This document shows, in pieces, positions 56,433 to 64,000 of a stretch of 64,000 nt of DNA; the stretch's first letter is position 1; every line of letters starts with the position of its first letter. The translations under genes were made by a program, and so were the position numbers. Source of the stretch: Solanum dulcamara. Lineage: Eukaryota; Streptophyta; Magnoliopsida; Solanales; Solanaceae. The stretch covers positions 11,621,256 through 11,685,255 of the forward strand of contig NC_077248.1 of assembly GCF_947179165.1 (NCBI RefSeq), written 5' to 3'. A model generated the notes under the pieces. It ran no database searches. It saw only the letters and a program-made list of their open reading frames with translations, and was not told where the DNA came from.

Positions 56433-58766
56433 TATAACACCCTGTGTTATTTTAGCCTTGACTAAATTTGATAACCTTGCGAAAAGTTGAGGAAGGTGGA
56501 CTGTACCAGTCGCTAAGAGTCAACCTACGATTCGTAGAAGATTCTACGGATCATAGGATAGACTCGTGATGTTAGTGCTGAAGAGGAAAAATTTGATCAA
56601 GTGTGAAGAGGAATTATGAATCACCTTACGAGTCGTAAGGATGTTGATGACTTATAAGAACGAGTCATAGAGAGTCCTTGCTTAAGTTCTAAAAAAACAA
56701 GTCTCAGTACTTTGGTTACAAGTCAACATGATGGATCATAAAGGTTCCTACGAGTCGTAGAAATGACTCATAGAAACACCTGACACTTCACTAAATTCCA
56801 TACCCTGAATGTCACTTCTATGAGTCAAGTTGATGACCCATCAAAGAGTTTACGAGTCGTAATAACCACTCGTATGAAAAGTTTAAAGACTTAGTTTTCT
56901 TTGATTTTCGCCTGCAGGATGAGTTGAGTTTACGACTCATCGAGTTTTTGATGAATCATAGACATGAGTCGTAGACCCCAACATTTTCCAGCCTAATTCC
57001 ACGATTGAAGATGATGACCCATAGATATTTCTACGAGTCATAATGACGACTCATAGGCGACAAACTTTAGGATTTTAATAAAGGTAAATTGGTCTTTTTC
57101 CACCCCTCTTAGACTAAAACCCTGATGTTTTAGGACTAAATTAAGTCTCTTATAAATACTTTGTACACATACTACTCTCATCAACACTTAGACAAATTGA
57201 GAGAGAGGATTGGAGAAGAGGAGAAAGGCTAGGGTTCAAGCTCTTCGAGTAAGGTCTTCAAATCTTCAATTTTTCTTCGAGTTCAGATATGTAAAGCTGA
57301 ACTTAAACATGAATTTTATTCCTCCATGTGCCCATGATTGTGATAGATTGATTATGTACGAATTGGATCTCCATGATTGTATTTCTTGAGAAATTTTTAT
57401 TTTAAAAATATACATGTTTTTACCGATTATTGATGAAATATTGATTTTCTACAAATTAATTCCTTGAACACATGATTTGAACTACTTTTTTACTTAAACC
57501 CTAGTAGCATGTTAATTGATATTGAATTGTATACATCTTAAGATTGAGTCTAGAGCTTTGAATTGTGAATGTACTATTGTGATTAGAATGTGAGTGTGAT
57601 GATAGTATTGATAGTAACGACAAATTGATAGTTCTGAATGTTGTCATAAATGATTGTCTACAACCTCTCTTAATTAAATTATTGAGAATGATTGGAAAAT
57701 TGATTGGTTGAAAGGATTGATTTAATAGAACGAATGAGTTGGAAAGAGTCCAAAAGAGACTTACTGATTTGTTTGATTTGGATTGATTGTCGTATGAGAT
57801 TGAATCTTGGGAGGAGTATTAAGCACCGAATTCATTAAGAGTAAGTAATAACTCGAACCCAATAACTACATCACCAAACACATGAGAGGATTGAATTGTT
57901 AAAGTTGGATGTTTCCCAAATTATTTTCCTGACATGATAGGACTTGATTGGTTATAGATCCATGATTGTTGATTTATTCTTACCCTGACAAGGTAAGGAC
58001 AGATATGGAAACAACTTCAGCTTGCTGTATAATCATTAGCTCATAAGTGATGATTTTCGGATAAGAGAAACTCCCATATAGGTCTTAATAGTACTCTGAT
58101 TTGGATTGTATTGAATTGGATTGGGAATTGATTGGATTGGATTATGTATGATTGGTCTTTGTCTAAATTGTATTCTTGTTTAGACTTAGGACATCTTGAT
58201 TGAGTTGTTCACTCTTCTGATTTGAGATTCTGAGTTGATTGGATTCTACCCTGATGCATGTTTTTTTCTACTATTTTACATACTCATACATTCTATGTAC
58301 TGTCGTCCATGGGCCTGCATCATTTCATGATGCAGAGATAGGTACTAGAGATTATCAGCAGGCGCATTGTTGATGATCTATTCGCTTCCAGCTAGTTGGT
58401 GAGTCCTCCTTGTTTCTAGAGGATACCGGAGTTATCTTTCCAGCTATGAGTTAGCTTTTCTTCATTTGATTTGTGGCAACCATGAACCTTTCATTGGCAC
58501 CTTTAAGATTGTTTATAGAGGCTTCATAGACTAAAGTGTTGATGATGTTAATTTATTTTTTTTTGACTAGTTTCATTCTCCTAGTTGTTGATTGGATAGA
58601 TGGTTGAACTTTGGCCTTATTTATGAATAATAATCTTAATGAGTTGAGTCTTTCTTTGATAGAATGTGATTGAGTGCATGTGTGATTAGACTAAGTGGTT
58701 TGCTTGAGGAACAACAATGGTGTTTGAGTGCCGACCACATCTAGGATACCCTTTCGGGGCGTGACA
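56433..58766 (+). repeat. E5 right LTR
   Basis: 2334 bases, TATAACACCCTGTG...CGGGGCGTGACA. Palindromic CTACGAGTCGTAG-like units fill 56520-57060. TATAAATAC TATA box at 57151, leader after it. It is followed by GTCTC (58767-58771). Confidence 0.92.
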
Positions 58767-58771
58767 GTCTC

Positions 58772-59490
58772 AAGATTGAGGAAGATAACAAAACAGCTGA
58801 AAAGAAGTCACATAGGAATTCAAGTATTATGGGAGTTAATCTTGTTGAAGAGACTCCCACAAAACACAAGAAAAGAAAGAAGTCTAATTGACAAAGGAAA
58901 GAGCAAGCTAAGAAAAAATTTGAAGGCAATTGCTGTAATTGTGAAAAGGTTGGTCACAAGGCTCCCGACTGTCGTGCCTCAAAGAAAGACAATGACAAGA
59001 TGAAGGTTCAAACACACCTAGTGGAAAAGATAGAGGATGTGGATGAGCTTTGTGCTATGATATCAGAGTACAACTTGCTTGAAAATTTAAAGGAGTAGTT
59101 TGTTGACTCTGGTGCCATTCGACATGTTTGTTATGTGAAAGAAGCATTTGTAAGCTACACTCCAACTGAATTTGATGAGGAGATTTTCATGGAAAATATT
59201 GCAACAGCCAAGATTGAAAGATGTGGAAAGATACTTTTGAAGATGACTTTTGGTAAGATATTGATCTCAACAAAGCTCTGCATGTTCCTATAATCAGAAA
59301 TAATTTGATTTCAGCCGAACTACTGATTAAAAATGGATTTAAGTGTGTCCTTGTTAGTGACAAAATTTTAATAAGTAAGAATAAAATGTTATTAGGAAAG
59401 GGTTACCTTACTAGCATTTGCAAGATGAATATAAAAGTTGTTGATAGTATTAATAAGAATTCCGCTTTTGTTTACTTATTGGAGTCAAAT
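58772..59490 (+). pseudogene. E4 gag end and protease
   Basis: Continues the gag interrupted at 22806: KIEEDNK, then a Lys-rich stretch with one stop, and the zinc knuckle CCNCEKVGHKAPDC at 58931-58975 (C-X2-C-X4-H-X4-C intact). The protease active site FVDSGAIRHVC is at about 59099-59131, directly after a stop. The following open piece (59305-59499) runs through the NLISAELLIKNGFKCV region to the pre-integrase part. Confidence 0.83.
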
Positions 59491-60519
59491 GCTTTATGAC
59501 ATGTTCGCTTAGGACATGTCAACAACAAAACCATGTGAAAATTGATTAACTTAGAAATATTGCCTAAGTTCGAGAGTAATAAATCAAAATGTGAAATATG
59601 TATTGAATCTAAGTTTGTTAAATTTCCATATAAGTCTATTGATTCAAATTCAAATCCTTTAGACTAAATTCACATAGATATATATGATATAAAGTCAATA
59701 CCATCTCGCAGTGGAAAAAATATTTTATAACTTTTATCGACGTTTGCACTCGATATTGTTATTTGTATTTTCTTAACAGTAAGGATGAATCAATCGACAC
59801 ATTTAAGCAATACAAGAACGATGAGGAGAATCAATTAAATAAAAAGATAAAAATAATTCGAAGTGATAGGGATAGAGAATATGAATCTTTTTTGCAGAGA
59901 TATATTAAGAATATGAAATTATTCATCAAATTACTACTGCCTCTTACACACCACAATCAAATGGAATTTTGGAAAGAAAAAACTAAACATTGAAGAAAAT
60001 GATGAATGCTTTATTAATTAGTTCTGATTTACTTCAAAGCTGGTGGGGAGGGGGGGAGCTATCTATATGGAAAACCGAGAACTTAATAGGGTTCCCCATG
60101 ATAAACTTCAATATATTCCATATGAGTGTGTTGGGGTGCATTGCAAAGGTACAAGTTTCTTTACCCAAAAGGGTAAAAAAGTGGACCAAAAATTATGGAT
60201 TGTATATTTGTTGGATATGCTACAAATTACAAAGCCTGTCAATTTTTAGTTCACAAATTCGATAATCTTGAAATTTATGTTAATAAGATAATTGAGTTAG
60301 ATAATACTTATTTCTTTGAACACACTTAGTTGTACAAAGTTGAATGTGAGTAGTCAAGTGGAAGATCTAAACTACCGCGGGAAGAACCACCAAAGGAAAG
60401 TATATCAAGTAAAGAGGATCCAAGGCATAGCAAAGTCAAAGGACATCTACTTATTTTGGACCAGATTTTGTAGCATCCCTACTTGAAAATGAGCCTAAAA
60501 TATTTAAAGCAAGGATGTC
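59491..60519 (+). pseudogene. E4 integrase remnant, broken by E12
   Basis: The zinc-binding part shows HVRLGHVNNKTM and CEICIESKFVK (59500-59620). IHIDIYDIKS holds the first catalytic Asp position at about 59670. IIRSDRDREYES (near 59850) has the second. Stops and frameshifts are frequent. The segment ends PDFVASLLENEPKIFKAR at 60519, the linker before reverse transcriptase, where E12 is inserted. Confidence 0.78.
60515..60519. repeat. target-site duplication ATGTC, left copy (E12)
   Basis: Exactly repeated at 63025-63029. Confidence 0.93.
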
Positions 60520-63024
60520 TGTGATGACCCGGAAGGTCATTATCAATATTTTCAACAAAATTATCAATTTTACCCCTCTTGTTAATTTCTCCGAGTCAGT
60601 TCTGGTTGAGTCTAAAAGTTAGCTTTTGGAAATCTTGTGAAAAGTTGAGGTTTTGCTTGAAAAATGGGTTTTAAAGGCTTGAGTTGTCAAATTTTGAGTT
60701 TTAGAGTCATTTGAAGTTTCGGATCTCGGAAGGAAATTTCGTTAATTTCATCAATTCTAGAATGTAGAAATTAATCTAGGGGAGTTATCGAAATCAGAGT
60801 TAGAGTTGAAACGTGGATTTTAGGTCCAAAGTCGGGAATTGAGTTAAAGTTTGATCCAAGTTTGACTTTGGTCAACCTTTGGGTTCAAGTACTTGAATTG
60901 GATTTCTGATGGTTCCAATAATTTCGGGAGGTGATTCTAACAGTAGAAATGACTTCGTTATAATTTTTAGAGGTCCCGAGGGTATTTTGGGTATTTCAAG
61001 CGCCAAAATTAGTTTAGTTGCGACTTATTGGATTTTGGGTCAAGGAGACCTCAAATTCGAATTCCGATGGTTCTATTGAGTCCGAAACATCAAATTTAGT
61101 GGATTTGCAAGTACGATTTGTATACACGAGGTCCCAAACGAACCCCCGGGGTCTATTCTATGACTTTGAGACTTGTTGAAAATATGCTATCTGGTGCCTA
61201 AAAAATCCTTCTCCGCATTCGCGATGCCTTCTCCACGTTCGCAGAGGGTAATGGTTTCCTTTCTGCATTCACGGAGGAAGGGCAGAGTTCGCGAAGTGTC
61301 ATGAGTTCCTTCTCCGCATTCGTGAAGGAAGGGCTTCTCCGCATTCGCAGAGGCAAGGCCATATTCACGGAGTGTTGTTTCTGCTGCCTTCGCGTTCGCG
61401 GAGAACAAAGGTCACCTGAACAGTGTAAAGTCAGGGTTTAAACCATTGTCCATCATTTTTGAGTTTCCAAGCTTTGGATAGACGATTTGGAACGGGTTTC
61501 TTGCGAGGAAAACATTGGGTAAGCTATTCTAACATATTTTCTTGATTATCCATTACTTATTTGGATTTTAAAACATGAAATTGGTGATTTTTAGTTGGAG
61601 AAATTGGGATTTTTCAAGAATAATGTAAATTTAGTTTTCGATTGATTTTCAACTCATTTTAACTCCATTTTTAAACAGTTTTCACCATTAGATTCCTGAT
61701 TACTTGAGGAATAATTTTATCTAAAAATATTCAGATTTTGAGTTCATTTTCCATATAAACTTTTTGACCATTTTACCCTTTTTACCCGAGTTGCTTGATT
61801 TTAGTGTCAATAGCTTTGAGTGATTGTGAGTCTATATTTGATTGGATTGTGGTGATTTGAAGTATCTTCATAGAGAAAAAATGGCGATTTCTAATTATTC
61901 GTGACTTTTGACTAAGGCAAGTGGAATTTTAACCTTTGTTAATTAGGTTGAACCTTGTATTTTCCTATATGAGGGGATTAGGGTATGTTGGGTCATTAGA
62001 TTGAATTGAATTATATGAGTTGAAGTGTGATAGTGGAAATTTGAATAGGGTTAATTGTTTAAGTGTTATGAACTACGGGACATTGATCTATTGTGTGACT
62101 GTGGATTTGGATAGGGTTACTTGTGCATGCATTATATCTGTGATGGCGGAGAACTGATATGAGTAAGGTACTAGATATTGGGACTGAGGTTTCTACCGAT
62201 CGAGGTGATTTGCTAAGATTTCTTTCGGCGATCGAGGTCTCTTCCGATGGATATTATGATCGAGGTCTCTTCTGGCAGATATTGGAGGCCCCTATGGGTT
62301 CTAGTCTTAGGTGATCAATGGATGTCTATCGTAGGACAGATATGCATCATGATATTTGATATTGCACTTGCATCTATTTCATCATGTGATTGATTGTGAT
62401 TTGAGATCTCCTATGCTTGCCTGAGTATAGCGGTGAGAACGTATTTGTTCTTTCTATTGTATTCTGGTATAATTGTGATATAAACTATATAGATTGGACT
62501 GTCTGAGTGCAGGTGTGTAGTTGTGGAGAATTGTGATTGGGACGTCTGGAGTACATATGTTCCGCATTGCTTTACTTAGGGTTTAGTTTCCATTTTGTTG
62601 AAAACTATGTTGTTGGTGCTCAGCCTTTGCTTCTACATTTATGTAGGATCTGAGCTCAACTCCTTCTGCTCCTAGTACTTCTTTGATCAGGCTGAGCTTC
62701 TAGACGTGTGAGAGGCAGCAGCTTGTCTTCTTCGGCAGACTCTCACCGTCCACTTACTTTATATCTTGTTCTACTTAAAGATTGAGATATATAGACTTGT
62801 ATCTTTTCTTTTCTGTTGAAATAGTGGCTTGTACATGTGACACCAAGTCTTGGGTGATTTAGAATCTATTTTCCGCTTATCCTTATTTATATCGTGTTAG
62901 GGTAGTGGGTTGTCGTTGTGGTGCTTAGGGTTTAGTTTCCATTTTTTGAAGTGTTTAGACTCTTAGGCTTACTTACCTTGGTGGGTTAGGCGAGTGCCAT
63001 CACACCAAATTTTGGGTCGTGACA
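60520..63024 (+). mobile_element. E12: solo Gypsy LTR in E4
   Basis: 2505 bases, TGTGATGACCCGG...TTGGGTCGTGACA, flanked by a perfect ATGTC duplication. The E4 reading frame continues exactly across it once one duplication copy is removed. No coding part or primer site. A CpG-rich array lies at 61195-61400. The 73-codon frame there is the array itself and not a gene. Confidence 0.93.
61195..61400. repeat. CpG-rich array TTCTCCGCATTCGCGRAGG of E12
   Basis: Six to seven degenerate units of CTTCTCCGC(A/G)TTCGCGGAG(A/G), each partly self-complementary (TCCGC...GCGGA). Upstream of the leader of the LTR. Confidence 0.85.
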
Positions 63025-63029
63025 ATGTC
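63025..63029. repeat. target-site duplication ATGTC, right copy (E12)
   Basis: Exact copy of 60515-60519. Confidence 0.93.
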
Positions 63030-64000
63030 TTCTTCTGAGTCGGTATTTTGGAAAGAAGTAGTCAATAGTGAGATTGATTCAATTTTAAATAACCATATAT
63101 GGGAACTGATTGATCTTCCTTCTGGTAATAAACTTTTAATATCAAAATGGATCTTTAAAACCTGATGGCACTATTGACAAATATAAGGCTAGGATTATGG
63201 TCAAAGGTTATAAAAAAAAAGCCTCGATTACTTTGACACCTACTCTCTAGTAACAAGAATAACATCTATTCGGGTGTTAGTGACACTAGTGATTGTACAT
63301 AGTCTTCAAATCCATCAAATGGACGTTAAGACATCCTTCTTAAATGGAGAGTTGAAGGAAAAATTTATATGGATCAACATGAGGGCATTGTGGTTCCTGG
63401 TAAAGAAAGAAAGTTTGTAAACTTGTTAACTCACTTTATGGATTCAAACAAGCACCCAAACAATGACATGGTAAATTTGGCCAACCAGTGTTGATTAACG
63501 GATTTAAGATAAACGAGTGTTATAAATGTGTCTACATTAAAAATACTCCAAATCATGAGGATATTGTTTTTTTATATGTTGATGACATGTTAATAATGAG
63601 TAATGATATTGATGATGTAAATGCTACTAAGTGCATTTTGTATAACAAATTTGATATAAAGGACTTAGTAGTTGTTGATTTGATCTTAGGAATCATAATT
63701 CACAAAACTCCACAAGGTCTAGCATTATTGCAGTCTCATTATATTAAAAGAGTACTTGACAAGTTCAAGTATTTGAATTTCAGTGTTACCAAGACTCCAA
63801 TTGATGTAAGCTTTGCATTTCAGAAGAATGAAGGTGAAATTGATTCACAATTGAATTATGTAAGAGTGTTGGGAAGTTTGATGTATATTATGAATTGTAT
63901 ACGACCAGATATAGCATGTGTTATTAGCAAATTGTGTCAATACACAAGTAATCCCAACTAAACTTAGTGAATGGAAATGAAACGAGTTTTGGGGTATCTA
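63030..64000 (+). pseudogene. E4 reverse transcriptase, cut by the window edge
   Basis: FWKEVVNSEIDSILNNHIWEL at 63048-63110 is the usual start of Copia reverse transcriptase. ISKWIFK, a YKARIMVKGY-like piece, TRITSIRVL and IHQMDVKTSFLNGELKE follow in changing frames. The open piece 63488-63961 has YVDD at 63575-63586, DIKDLVVVDLILGI, and YVRVLGSLMYIMNCIRPDI; it stops at 63961, and the sequence continues as the QYTSNPN...MKRVLGYL region. YVDD is intact but the upstream half has several stops. Confidence 0.87.

Larger units (their letters stand above)
22807..58766 (+). mobile_element. E5: Tekay-like chromodomain Gypsy element in E4
   Basis: The left LTR is 22807-23301 plus 52105-53585, split by E6. 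The interior is 53586-56432 and the right LTR 56433-58766. Domain order (RNase H, integrase, chromodomain) is that of Ty3/Gypsy chromoviruses. Gag has been fused to the end of reverse transcriptase by an internal deletion near 54144. Stops are frequent. All boundaries agree with the target duplication and with the LTR-to-LTR comparison. Confidence 0.9.
21179..64000 (+). mobile_element. E4: Copia retrotransposon, outermost host of the nest, running past the window
   Basis: Its own sequence is in three pieces: 21179-22806, 58767-60519 and 63025-64000. Joined in order they run LTR/leader, gag, zinc knuckle, protease, integrase, reverse transcriptase. The split points carry target duplications: GTCTT/GTCTC around E5 and ATGTC/ATGTC around E12. 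The reading of Gag (…LVIRL | KIEEDNK…) and of the segment before reverse transcriptase (…FKAR | MSSSES…) continues across the insertions in the same frame, which is strong proof of the nest. The 3' LTR lies beyond the window. The coding sequence is decayed. Confidence 0.88.

Noticed and set aside
61187..61408. 73-codon repetitive minus-strand frame
   Set aside because: It is the CpG-rich tandem array of the E12 LTR, not a protein repeat.
63488..63961. A functional Copia reverse transcriptase from the intact YVDD
   Set aside because: The first half of the domain (63030-63480) has several stops and frame changes.

Overview
The window is plant nuclear DNA, most likely from a member of the Solanaceae. 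Two things suggest this: the only host gene is a chloroplast leaf-type ferredoxin that looks like nightshade ferredoxins, and the LTR families match those I associate with tomato, potato, pepper and tobacco relatives. The species cannot be fixed from sequence alone. Almost everything except about 1 kb around the ferredoxin gene is transposable-element DNA. I found no rRNA gene array, tRNA gene or CRISPR array.

Elements are labelled E1 to E12. E1 (2079-9050, minus) is a Gypsy-type element with 2.7-kb LTRs and a 1.57-kb non-coding interior that carries a 5S-rRNA-like segment; it sits in an older decayed LTR (408-2073 and 9056-9840). The window opens with the end of another LTR of the E1 family in the opposite orientation (1-407). 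The intronless ferredoxin gene follows (10618-11052, minus) with a G-box/GATA promoter. Then come a decayed Copia gag fragment (12190-12951, minus), one CACTA-transposon end (12952 onward), and E2 (13556-18792), a full-length decayed Copia element with TA...CA LTR ends. E3 (19290-21058) is a solo LTR.

From 21.2 kb to the right edge the window is one large nest. The outer element is E4, a Copia retrotransposon starting near 21179 and running past the window. Its gag is split at 22806/58767 by E5 (22807-58766), a chromodomain Gypsy. The left LTR of E5 is split by E6 (23302-52104), a Gypsy with a mostly non-coding interior. The left LTR of E6 is split by E7 (25309-44331), a Tat/Ogre-like solo LTR. 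E7 itself holds three insertions: E8 (25559-28614, minus), a poly(A) retroposon with a very long open frame; E9 (29107-32443, minus), a solo LTR; and E10 (34008-43458), a full-length decayed chromodomain Gypsy. The right LTR of E6 holds solo LTR E11 (49687-51979, minus). E4 is split again by solo LTR E12 (60520-63024). Target-site duplications seen by eye support most of these joins, which gives five levels of insertion and a relative order of events.

No retrotransposon here looks autonomous: every gag-pol has stops, frameshifts, deletions or altered catalytic residues. The most interesting signals are the E8 retroposon with its repeated splice-acceptor-like motif, the 5S-like segment in E1, a hairpin at a constant 5 nt before the polypurine tract in four Gypsy elements with compensatory base changes, and short palindrome arrays upstream of the TATA box in several unrelated Gypsy LTRs.
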